Of a DNA stretch of 64,000 bases, positions 1 through 7,672 are shown piece after piece (within the stretch, counting starts at the first letter, position 1; every line of letters begins with the position of its first letter). Where the stretch lies: assembly GCA_009911305.1 (NCBI GenBank), contig QXXC01000014.1, forward strand, positions 25,611 to 89,610, in the 5' to 3' direction. The position numbers were made by a program, and so were the translations under genes. The notes under the pieces are model-generated. The model was not told the DNA's origin, searched no databases, and worked only from the letters and a program-made list of their open reading frames with translations. Origin of the DNA: Clostridiaceae bacterium. GTDB lineage: Bacteria; Bacillota; Clostridia; Lachnospirales; Lachnospiraceae.

Positions 1-1
1 G

Positions 2-1408
2 GAGAGCGGTGCGGACCGGGTGTCTTCCCTGATGCAGGAGCTGGTGGTTTCCGCCTTCACGAACAAGATGTCCTCCAAGCTGGCAGTGATGGAGACCGGC
101 AAGAAGGTGGAGCTGTTCAACAACTACAGCGCGCTTTACAATACGTGGCAGAAGGATTTTATCAAGGTGGCGAAGCCCATCTTTGAGCGCATCCTGGGCG
201 TGAAGGCGTTCTTTGATTCCTATACGCCGAAGATTAAGGGCATGGCGCCGTCCCTGCTGGTGACGAACCTGCCCATAGAGGAGCTGGTGGAGTCCCAGAA
301 TATGGAGAAGCTGAAGCTGTATCTGGAGACGGTGAACAATAAGACGGATTATACGGATACCATCTGGTTCGGCATCGTGCCGAGGATTGAGCTGCAGCGC
401 GAGATGCCGCTCGACGATTATACGACGGAGATGACGCTTGATTTTGCGGAGAAATGGGGCTATTCCGGCGAGTATGACGAGGACGATCCGGTCTTCTTCT
501 CCTCCATGGACACGCTGCAGAACCTCCTGGATGGGATTAAGAAATATAAGATACAGACGTTTTTCGGGTTTGAGACAGGGGAGGAGTCTACGTTTTCGAG
601 GATGGCCACGGACGGGGCTGCCCCTTATATGGATAAGGCGGAGGAGATCGCGGGGAATGTATACGATGAATATGCCATTGCCTGCTTCCCGAATGTGACG
701 GTGGTCCCGGAGGACAAGTCGAGAGTGGTCACCTCCAGGGGCGCGAGGCTTTCGGAGAACGGGACCGTGGAGTTCCCGAAGGGCCTGGAAAATGACGTGA
801 AGTTCTGGATGAAGGGCGTTTATGTGGGCGCGGAGTTTGTGGCGGCCGGGATCGTGGCCGCGTGCCAGTGCCCCAATTTCCTGAAGACATACTTAAAGAA
901 GGTTTACCCCGATTTCCCGGGCGTGCGGTTCGACCTGGAGGAGAATGAAAATGCGCTGCGCCTGCCGATCGTGTTTGCAAAGGAGATATCGGGCTTTACG
1001 AATGATGTGAAGGAGGAGATTGACCAGAACAAGTTTGGCTTTGTGTTCTCCTCTGATAATTATACGCTGGACGGCAAGATTGTCAGCGGCATTACGGTCA
1101 TGAGCGCCAGGAGCATGCATATGGACCGCCGCACGTACCGGAGCGTTTTCCAGACCACCAGGCGCACCTATATTGAGCGCATGATGGCCGCGCAGCTCCG
1201 CAGCAAGGATGAGCGCAGTATCCGCGCGTATTTTGAGCCGAGCGGGCAGATCAGCGAGTGGATGAAATTCGGGACCTGGGATAATTCGATTATACGCGAG
1301 GGAGAGAGCGTGGAGCTTGAGAATATCGCGGAGGGCCTGTGCGATATCCGCATCGAATCCAAGGGCGTGTCCGAGAGCTTTACGATCAATATTACGGAGA
1401 ATGAATAG
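2..1408 (+). CDS. TssC-like contractile sheath protein (5' truncated by window edge)
   Basis: Large sheath subunit of a T6SS-like contractile injection system; it would polymerise around the Hcp-type tube and contract to drive it out. The frame is open to base 2 with no stop, and a GTG at 20 is not preceded by a convincing ribosome binding site, so the true start lies outside the window. At least 468 residues are present, near the usual TssC length of about 490. The call rests on overall TssC-like character (FGIVPRIEL, the AYF/WMKF C-terminal part) and on the tube gene immediately downstream. TssB, the usual upstream partner, would be off the left edge. The family is inferred by eye; a phage-tail-sheath assignment would mean the same role. 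Confidence 0.7.
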   Translation, partial: ESGADRVSSLMQELVVSAFTNKMSSKLAVMETGKKVELFNNYSALYNTWQKDFIKVAKPIFERILGVKAFFDSYTPKIKGMAPSLLVTNLPIEELVESQNMEKLKLYLETVNNKTDYTDTIWFGIVPRIELQREMPLDDYTTEMTLDFAEKWGYSGEYDEDDPVFFSSMDTLQNLLDGIKKYKIQTFFGFETGEESTFSRMATDGAAPYMDKAEEIAGNVYDEYAIACFPNVTVVPEDKSRVVTSRGARLSENGTVEFPKGLENDVKFWMKGVYVGAEFVAAGIVAACQCPNFLKTYLKKVYPDFPGVRFDLEENENALRLPIVFAKEISGFTNDVKEEIDQNKFGFVFSSDNYTLDGKIVSGITVMSARSMHMDRRTYRSVFQTTRRTYIERMMAAQLRSKDERSIRAYFEPSGQISEWMKFGTWDNSIIREGESVELENIAEGLCDIRIESKGVSESFTINITENE

Positions 1409-1509
1409 GCCTGTGAACCGGACAGGCGCAGCAGAGAGTTTTAAGCCCCGCTTGTGAAAGCTTCAGCGAGTAGATAGATAGTTCAGGTAAATAAGGAGAG
1501 GAGATTCAA

Positions 1510-1923
1510 ATGGCTTTAACGACAGTGCAGGCAAACAGCTTAAAGATTGCGGATATCGCAGAGATCACGGAAGGCATTTCCTATGTGGAGTTCACATCCA
1601 CGATTGACGAGCATTCCTATGCGCGTTCTTCGGATATCTACTGCACCCTGATGATTCAGGGCGTGATCAACATGGATTCCACGAAGAAGATTCTGGGCGA
1701 CGAGTCCAAGAAGATGCTGGAGTGGTCTCTGGTGGCGTCCAACCATGCGGACTGCTACAAGGCAGTGGAGGTATCCTATACGCATAACGACGTAACGACC
1801 AAGTATAAATTCAGCCACGCCTTCCCGGTTTCCTACAAAGAGGAGAATGCGGATCAGGAGAAGAGATTCACCCTGGTGGTAAGGCAGAAGAAGGATCGTC
1901 TGGCTGATATTGTTGTAGAGTAA
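1510..1923 (+). CDS. Hcp-like inner tube protein
   Basis: A 137-residue beta-rich protein that would stack as hexameric rings to form the inner tube inside the sheath. Its size and its position directly after the sheath gene match Hcp or phage tail tube proteins. The start is fixed by a strong site (aaggagaggag, 8 bases before ATG). Two GC-rich hairpins follow the stop. That fits a highly expressed structural gene whose transcript is stabilised or partly attenuated before the regulatory genes. There is no signal peptide or membrane segment. Sequence similarity to classical Hcp is not obvious by eye, so the call is mostly positional. Confidence 0.6.
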   Translation: MALTTVQANSLKIADIAEITEGISYVEFTSTIDEHSYARSSDIYCTLMIQGVINMDSTKKILGDESKKMLEWSLVASNHADCYKAVEVSYTHNDVTTKYKFSHAFPVSYKEENADQEKRFTLVVRQKKDRLADIVVE

Positions 1924-1980
1924 GAGAACGCGGCCGTCCGGGGCTTCCGGGCGGTGTCTGACGGGCGGGCAGCCCGGTTT

Positions 1981-2070
1981 CGGCGGCGGGGAGGAAAGCC
2001 GAGCCGCCGCCGCTTTCATAAGACGGGGCATTTATTTTTTGGAAAGCGCGGCAGCCCAGCCAGGCTGGGC
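1981..2070 (+). terminator. Two GC-rich hairpins after the tube gene (possible attenuator)
   Basis: The first hairpin pairs cggcggcgg (1981-1989) with ccgccgccg (2004-2012) and is followed about 20 bases later by a T-rich stretch (2031-2039). The second pairs gcccagc (2054-2060) with gctgggc (2064-2070) around a CAG loop. They fill most of the 242-base gap between the tube gene and the next gene. They may terminate part of the transcription, leaving the downstream genes at lower level. The rest of the gap shows nothing recognisable. Confidence 0.5.
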
Positions 2071-2165
2071 CGCCGCGGAACAGTTGTATAGAAGGCTAGT
2101 CAGCACAGGAGAGGGTTTCGCTTTATGAATTCTCTCCTGAATGCGGTTAAGGATGGGAGGGCCAT

Positions 2166-2615
2166 ATGGCGGACCAGGGTGCGGTGAACCTTTTTATGGT
2201 GGTTTCCATGATTGCTTTGTGGGTGATGGTCGCTGGCCTTACGGGTATTCACATTGCGGAATATCTGAAAAAACGGACCCGGATGAGGGCTGTGATCCTG
2301 GACAGCCGGGGAGAGGCGCGGGACGAGCATGAGCTTGGAAAACAGAAGGAATTGCTGATAGGGAAATCTGCGCCTGCGAATCTGGTAAATATTGACTTTT
2401 CTGATTCCGCCTACGCCGCCTCGATCGAGGAGGATCACGCGTCTCTTGTGCGAAACGGCGCATACTGGTATGTCTGCGCAAGGGCGAACAACGGCATGGT
2501 GGGGCTTAAGCAGAAGGGCGGTGAGCCGGTCTATAAGCTGCAGAAGGGGATTTTGTACCGGATTCAGCGAGGCGATACGATATATATTTCATATGAGAAG
2601 ATTGTGATTCAATGA
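2166..2615 (+). CDS. Membrane-anchored FHA-like protein
   Basis: 149 residues. One N-terminal membrane helix (about residues 9-31) is followed by a basic stop-transfer stretch (KKRTRMR) and a cytoplasmic domain with the FHA strand pattern: LLIGKS, then EEDHASLV, YWYVCARANNGM and finally RGDTIYISYEKIVI. The arginine and serine of a classical phosphothreonine pocket are not both evident (K in IGKS, E-E-D-H in place of S-x-x-H), so phosphopeptide binding may be lost. The start has a good site (gggagg, 6 bases before ATG). It probably tethers the apparatus or its regulator to the membrane. It is followed within 30 bases by a second FHA gene. Confidence 0.6.
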   Translation: MADQGAVNLFMVVSMIALWVMVAGLTGIHIAEYLKKRTRMRAVILDSRGEARDEHELGKQKELLIGKSAPANLVNIDFSDSAYAASIEEDHASLVRNGAYWYVCARANNGMVGLKQKGGEPVYKLQKGILYRIQRGDTIYISYEKIVIQ

Positions 2616-2642
2616 GGACGTTTGAGAGGATGCGGGATTGAC

Positions 2643-3152
2643 ATGGGCTTAATCAGGTGTGAAAACGGACATTTATTCAGCGAAAAGCGGTACGGGACCA
2701 TCTGCCCGTACTGCAGTACGGCTGTGAATATAGCCAGGAAGAAGGGGGAGGATGTGGACGGCGTCCTGCGGGACACCACATATCTGGAGGAGCTGGAGGT
2801 GATGCATCCTGTGGTCGGATGGCTGGTCTGCATTGAAGGGCCTTCCAAGGGCAGGGATTACCGGATGATTGCGGAGAAGAATTTTATCGGCAGGAGTCCG
2901 GAGATGGACATCCGGATCCTGGGGGACAATCATATTTCCTATAAGAATCATGCCATTGTCTCTTATGACGGAAAGAAGCGGGCGACGTTTCTTCTGCCCG
3001 GTGACGCGCAGGGGCTTGTCTACCTGAACGGGGAGGCGGTCTATGCGCCCACACAGATGGAGGCCTTTGACCAGATTGAGCTGGGAAAGAGCAAGCTTCT
3101 TTTTATCCCCCTCTGCGGGGCGAATTTCGAGTGGGAAGAGGAAGATGAGTAG
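2643..3152 (+). CDS. Zinc-ribbon plus FHA domain protein
   Basis: 169 residues. The N-terminus carries C-x3-H and C-x2-C pairs (CENGH, CPYC), a likely zinc ribbon. Residues about 60-150 form an FHA domain with FIGRSPEMDIRI, HISYKNHAIVSY, a glycine-rich turn, YLNGEAV and a final beta strand. Here the pocket residues look intact (GRS and S-x-K-N-H), so phosphothreonine recognition is plausible. In T6SS loci FHA proteins act with Thr kinases and PP2C phosphatases in post-translational control of firing. The ATG at 2643 was chosen over an upstream TTG at 2622. The stop overlaps the next start by 8 bases. Confidence 0.7.
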   Translation: MGLIRCENGHLFSEKRYGTICPYCSTAVNIARKKGEDVDGVLRDTTYLEELEVMHPVVGWLVCIEGPSKGRDYRMIAEKNFIGRSPEMDIRILGDNHISYKNHAIVSYDGKKRATFLLPGDAQGLVYLNGEAVYAPTQMEAFDQIELGKSKLLFIPLCGANFEWEEEDE

Positions 3153-3726
3153 ACGTTACGGCAATGCCCAGACCATAGGCAGCCTTGTGCATCAGAATAC
3201 GTATTTTATGACAAAGCAGGTCGGGGAGGGGTTTCTGGCTGTGCTGGCGGACGGCGCGATCGACAGCGTGACAGGGGCTTACGGCGCGATTCTGGCGTGT
3301 GAGACAGTGGCCAGGGGGTTTGTTTCCCTGGAGGATGTGGAAGGCCAGTTCACGGCGCAGTTTGCCCGCGCCGCCGCGCTTTTGCATGAGCGGATTTATA
3401 AGGGCCGCCCTCCGAGGGTTTCCCTGCTCGCCGCCTGCTTTATCGGGCATGATATGTATTACCGGAACGTGGGCGGGCTGTCCCTGGCGAGCTTTAACGG
3501 CAGGGAGCTGTCCCTGGCAAAGGAGGAGAGCGGAAGGCTGGACAGGAGAGGCATTACGACCCTTTTGTGCAGCCAGGGCGTATGGCAGGCCCTGACGGAG
3601 GTGGATGTGGAAAAGCTCCTGTCAGGCAGGGCGCATCCGTACAGGAAGGCCCAGAACATGATTGAAGCGGTGAACCGCCGGAATTTAAAGGATCAGAGAA
3701 GCGCATTGGCGGTGATTGTGGCGTGA
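3145..3726 (+). CDS. Short PP2C-like phosphatase domain protein
   Basis: 193 residues that resemble the PP2C/SpoIIE fold: GEGFLAVLADGAIDSVTGAYGA near residues 27-50 replaces the usual D-G-x-G-G metal motif, and the C-terminus ends in DQRSALAVIVA like the family's D-N-x-T-x-x-V-V. The second glycine pair and one metal aspartate are altered, so activity is uncertain. It starts inside the end of the FHA gene (ATGAGTAG), so the two are translationally coupled. The likely role is dephosphorylation of, or binding to, a phosphothreonine target of the FHA proteins. No Thr kinase gene is visible in the window. Confidence 0.55.
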   Translation: MSRRYGNAQTIGSLVHQNTYFMTKQVGEGFLAVLADGAIDSVTGAYGAILACETVARGFVSLEDVEGQFTAQFARAAALLHERIYKGRPPRVSLLAACFIGHDMYYRNVGGLSLASFNGRELSLAKEESGRLDRRGITTLLCSQGVWQALTEVDVEKLLSGRAHPYRKAQNMIEAVNRRNLKDQRSALAVIVA

Positions 3727-3765
3727 TACGCGCCGGCTTACCTGCGGATGGAAAAGAGGAACCAT

Positions 3766-5712
3766 ATGAGAAAGTTGAACAGCCAGTTCATTACCACATT
3801 TGTATCAGAGGCAGGCTTAAACGGGCAGAACGGGACATATTACGGCTTTGTGGAGATGGATCGCTATTATTGCATGGCTGTGGCCGAGGGCTATGACGGG
3901 GACGGCGGCCGGGAGAGCGCGAAGCTGGCGGTCGATGCGGCGATGGAGGCGTTTGTGCAGAAGCCCGGGATGTCGGCAAAGCGGATCCGGGCCTGCCTTA
4001 AGAGGGCGCACAGATGCCTGGCGGAGCAGAGCGTGCGCATCCGGCTGAAGGCCGGGATCCTTGTGCTGGTCTCGGATTATACCCGCTTCCGGTACGGCGT
4101 GTGCGGCAATGTGATGCTTTATGCGTTTCGCAGCGCGGGGATCTACCATCAGAGCGTGACGCATACGGTGTACCAGAATATGGCAGGGCAGGCGGCAAAG
4201 GAGGGAACCGGACCGAAGGAGGAGACGGGGAATGTCGTCCATTATCTGGGCGGAAGCGGGAGGACGGCTGTCTCCGGCAGGCTGAGGCTTGAGGACGGGG
4301 ATGTGCTGTTAGCCGTCACGGAAGGCTTCTGGAGCCGTATCAATAAGGTGGAAGTTCTGGACGCGTATGAGTCCATCCAGTCCGTGGAGGAGTTTCTGGG
4401 AGATCTGCAGGAGCTGTATCTGAGGGGCAGCACGGAGGGGATTCCCTGCTGCTGCCTGGCCGCGGTGGAGGTCAAAAAGGCGTATAAGGAAAACAGGGCC
4501 CTGAAAAAGAAGATCCTTACGTGGTGCCTGATTCTTTTCCTGATCCTTTTGGCCGTCTCCCTGATCGCGGCTGTGGTGTTTCGGGTCAGGCGGCGAAAGC
4601 AGCGGGAGGTGCAGGATACGGTGGCCGTGTACGAGGAGACCGGGGATCAGTATATGGCTGATTTGAGCTGTACGCTGGCGAAGCAGGAGTATGAGAAGGC
4701 GGCGCAGGAAAGCAAAAAGATAAGTAAAAATGGAGAGAGGCTTGCAAAGGAAAAGGAGCTGTCGGAAAAGATTGGGATCAGCGAGATGCTGAAGGAAGCG
4801 GACGACGCTTACGGCGCCCGCAGCTATGCCCAGGCCCGTGAAGGATATAAGAAGGTCCTGGAGCGGGCGAAGCAGTATAAGGAGCTGTCATCCCTGACAG
4901 GCGTGCTTGAGAGGCGGATGAAGCTTGCCGGGACCGGGATGGAGATTGACAATTATATGCAGGCCGCGGCCCTTAAGGAGGCAGAGGGGGATCTGGAGTC
5001 CGCCGCTGTTTTGTACGGCCGCGCGGAGGCGATGCTGCGGATCGTGGAGGATCCGGAGCTCTTAAAGGAGGCGCAGCTTGCCCTTCTGCGGATCGAGGGG
5101 CAGGCCAGGGAGGAGGCAAAGGCCGAGCGCGCCAAGGCGCGGGATGAGGTCATCATCGACGCGGATAAGGAGGCGGCGCTGAATGCGATCCTGGCAGGGG
5201 ATCTGGAAACGGCCATTGCGCAGTATACGAAGATCAGGGATTCGTATATTGCCCTGGAGGACAATGAGAAGGCAGAGGAGACGACGCAGCTCATTCTGTC
5301 CCTGCAGAAGCAGGCCATGGAGGAAAAGGATCTGAAAGAGGATGCGATCGAGGAGGACAGGCAGGCGGCCTTTGACGCGATCCTGGCCGGAGATACGCAG
5401 GAGGCGCTCGCGCTTCTTGAGAAGGCGCGCGATGCATATACAGAGCTGGAGGATGTGGAGGGCGCGGCGGAGATGGAGCAGATGATCGCTTCCCTTAAGG
5501 CGCAGGATGCCCAGGATCCGGGAGAGGATACGCTTCCCGGGGACAGCGGGGAAGCGGACGGGGAAGCGGCCGGTCCCGCGGGAGAGACAGGGGACGGCCC
5601 GGCCCGGGGCGCGGGCAAAGAGGAAGTTGGCCGGCCGGGCGCCTCAGGGCGTAAGAACGCGCCCGGCGCGGATGAAAAGCGGCCCGGGCCGGGAGGTGAC
5701 ACGGATGGATGA
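3766..5712 (+). CDS. PP2C-like phosphatase with membrane helix and helical repeat tail
   Basis: 648 residues. Residues about 1-240 are PP2C-like (AEGYDGDGGRESAK keeps the D-G-x-G-G core, and GDVLLAVTEGFWSRI fits the later metal motif). A membrane helix follows at about 252-275 (WCLILFLILLAVSLIAAVVF). The C-terminal half is charged alpha-helix with TPR-like units, including two near copies of a block around NAILAGDLETAIAQYTKIRD and DAILAGDTQEALALLEKARD. It ends in a Gly/Glu/Pro-rich tail. The start at 3766 has agagga 6 bases ahead; an ATG at 3748 is the alternative. It probably couples phospho-signalling to envelope anchoring of the injection system. Confidence 0.6.
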   Translation: MRKLNSQFITTFVSEAGLNGQNGTYYGFVEMDRYYCMAVAEGYDGDGGRESAKLAVDAAMEAFVQKPGMSAKRIRACLKRAHRCLAEQSVRIRLKAGILVLVSDYTRFRYGVCGNVMLYAFRSAGIYHQSVTHTVYQNMAGQAAKEGTGPKEETGNVVHYLGGSGRTAVSGRLRLEDGDVLLAVTEGFWSRINKVEVLDAYESIQSVEEFLGDLQELYLRGSTEGIPCCCLAAVEVKKAYKENRALKKKILTWCLILFLILLAVSLIAAVVFRVRRRKQREVQDTVAVYEETGDQYMADLSCTLAKQEYEKAAQESKKISKNGERLAKEKELSEKIGISEMLKEADDAYGARSYAQAREGYKKVLERAKQYKELSSLTGVLERRMKLAGTGMEIDNYMQAAALKEAEGDLESAAVLYGRAEAMLRIVEDPELLKEAQLALLRIEGQAREEAKAERAKARDEVIIDADKEAALNAILAGDLETAIAQYTKIRDSYIALEDNEKAEETTQLILSLQKQAMEEKDLKEDAIEEDRQAAFDAILAGDTQEALALLEKARDAYTELEDVEGAAEMEQMIASLKAQDAQDPGEDTLPGDSGEADGEAAGPAGETGDGPARGAGKEEVGRPGASGRKNAPGADEKRPGPGGDTDG

Positions 5713-6871
5713 GAGCTTTATCTATGAGCGCTTAAAGGCGCTGAGCGGCGGTCTGGAGCGGGAGGGCTACCGGGACATCAGCAAGGCGTTTGAGGAGGTC
5801 GTCCGCTATAACAGACAGGCGCTGAGGGAGCTGGAGACGAAGCTGGATGAGGAGCTTCGGGATATTTCAGAGCGCTTTTACCTGTACGGGGCCGTGGCAG
5901 CGGCCGGGGATGCGCCGATTGTGAATGATTTTCTGTTTCCCATGGATGAAGGGAGCGAGCCGGAGAGCCTGGCCACCGTGTTCTGCCCATGCGCAAAGAG
6001 CCGGCTCAAGGAGCTGTTTGGCCAGCCTCATGAGCTGGAGATTCAGACGGATGCGGAAACTGTCACGCGAAAGGCGCGCTTCGTGCCGTGCAGGCGCTAC
6101 CAGAGAAGGATCGGGGAGCTGCGCGATGTGTATTATGAGAACGGCGTTTACTGGAGGACGCCGTATCTGCCGTATGTGGATCGGTTCGCGGATGTCTTCT
6201 GCGAGGAGCAGGGGGCCGGTCCTGAAGGTGAAATTCGTTTCATCCGTATGAAGGATCTGGATCTTCCTCTGAGTCTCGGCCTTGTGCCTCTGTGGAATGT
6301 GGAGCCGGTAAAGCTCAAATGCACGGTGTTCCCCATCCCGGCGATTGACGAGCGGTATTTCTGTCATACCTTACGGCTGCCTTTCCCGCAGGACGGCTAT
6401 GTGGTCCGCCGGGAGAGGGGGATCCGGAACATGTATATGAGCGCGCGGGGGATGGAGGTCATCACAGAGGAGCGGGGGCAGAAGGAGTTTGATCTGTACC
6501 GGATCGCGGTCCGCCGGGATGTGAAGGTTCCCCATTATCCCCTGACCTCGAACATGCGCCGGATGCGCCATATTGACCGCCAGGCGGACAACGCGGCGGG
6601 CCGGCTCTGTACCAGGGCGGAGATCGGCCGCATCGCCTCTGTCTATGAGGCGTCGGAGGGCCTTAAGCTGGTGGAAATCCGGGAGGACGGACAGGGGAGC
6701 GCGGAAGGGGAAGGCGGCCGTTACCGCTTTGCCCCGCCGGGCCGGGAGCGCCTGTGCCTGGCGTTCCGGGCAGAGGAACGCGGATTTCTCACAGAGGATC
6801 AGGTTTCCTTTCTCGCGGAGGAGGTGCAGAGCGCTTTTCCCCAGTTTGCGGTTACGGGGGAGATCGTATAA
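5705..6871 (+). CDS. Unrecognised injection-system protein (possible baseplate component)
   Basis: 388 residues, start overlapping the preceding stop (ATGGATGA) with gggaggtg ahead of it. The frame stays open upstream, but that stretch is the coding tail of the previous gene. I do not recognise the family. It is soluble, with an N-terminal helical segment (about 1-60) and a beta-rich remainder. It sits where TssF/TssG-type baseplate wedge genes occur in T6SS loci, but it is much shorter than TssF (about 600 residues) and shows no clear motif of it. Its role in baseplate assembly is inference from position only. Confidence 0.4.
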   Translation: MDESFIYERLKALSGGLEREGYRDISKAFEEVVRYNRQALRELETKLDEELRDISERFYLYGAVAAAGDAPIVNDFLFPMDEGSEPESLATVFCPCAKSRLKELFGQPHELEIQTDAETVTRKARFVPCRRYQRRIGELRDVYYENGVYWRTPYLPYVDRFADVFCEEQGAGPEGEIRFIRMKDLDLPLSLGLVPLWNVEPVKLKCTVFPIPAIDERYFCHTLRLPFPQDGYVVRRERGIRNMYMSARGMEVITEERGQKEFDLYRIAVRRDVKVPHYPLTSNMRRMRHIDRQADNAAGRLCTRAEIGRIASVYEASEGLKLVEIREDGQGSAEGEGGRYRFAPPGRERLCLAFRAEERGFLTEDQVSFLAEEVQSAFPQFAVTGEIV

Positions 6872-6934
6872 GGGCAGCCGGGCGCGGAGCGCCGCGGCGT
6901 ATGGTTTACACGGGACGGGAAAGGAAGGTCAGGC

Positions 6935-7609
6935 ATGAAACGGCTGTGGCAGGCGGCAATGGAGGTTCTGGAGAACGGCATACGGGAGAATGATCTGTTT
7001 TTTGACGTGACGGACACCAGTTCTCCGTATGGGGAGGCGACAGTGAAGAACGCCTACAGCCCCTTTGGGCCGGATGTGGGGACGGTGGCTGTGAACCCGT
7101 ATTACAGCTATGAGGCGATTTTTACCCATCTGCTGAAGCCGGGGCGCGTCCCGGAGCTTACCCGCTTTTTGTGCGATCTGATCCTGCGCCATCTGTGGGA
7201 GACGGATGCCTGCGCCGGCATGGATCTGGAGGCGTTTTATGTGCGTTTTTTGGCAGAGGATATCCGAAACGGGGCGTTCGGCCCTGAATTTTTGGTTCGG
7301 GATTTTTCGGAAAAGGAGATCCGCCGGATCGCCTGGCATTACTTAAGGCTGTGCCGGACCGGGGATTATGAGCGGTGCTTCTGCGATGCGCTCTGCCGCC
7401 TGTACAGGAATGCATGGGTGAATATGCGGGAGGACGGGAGCCTGGTGCTGATTGTGAATGAGCCTGCTTCGCCGCTTCATGAGCGCAGAGTGACGGCGCT
7501 GCGCAGCGTGTTTCTGCAGGCGGGGAGGATGTGCCGCATTTTCTGGGATATCCCTCCCGGGATCGTGGAGTGTGAGGAGACGCCGATCGGCGGCTTTGTA
7601 TTGTTTTGA
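6935..7609 (+). CDS. Unrecognised injection-system protein
   Basis: 224 residues; the start is preceded by ggaaaggaaggtcagg. No membrane segment or signal peptide. I do not recognise a family. The protein is mixed alpha/beta with several aromatic-rich stretches (VNPYYSYEAIF, RIAWHYLRLC) and ends in GGFVLF. The small size and the location between a putative baseplate gene and the Hsp70-like gene suggest a structural or assembly subunit such as a TssE- or TssG-like wedge protein, but no motif supports either. Confidence 0.4.
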   Translation: MKRLWQAAMEVLENGIRENDLFFDVTDTSSPYGEATVKNAYSPFGPDVGTVAVNPYYSYEAIFTHLLKPGRVPELTRFLCDLILRHLWETDACAGMDLEAFYVRFLAEDIRNGAFGPEFLVRDFSEKEIRRIAWHYLRLCRTGDYERCFCDALCRLYRNAWVNMREDGSLVLIVNEPASPLHERRVTALRSVFLQAGRMCRIFWDIPPGIVECEETPIGGFVLF

Positions 7610-7672
7610 AAGCATGTTCGGTAAATGATGGTTTTGAAATGGCAGTTTTGGTTTAGTTGAGGGGGACGGGGT

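Noticed and set aside
4953..5702. 249-residue minus-strand open frame
   Set aside because: Ser/Ala/Arg-rich shadow of the helical repeat region of the PP2C-like gene on the plus strand.
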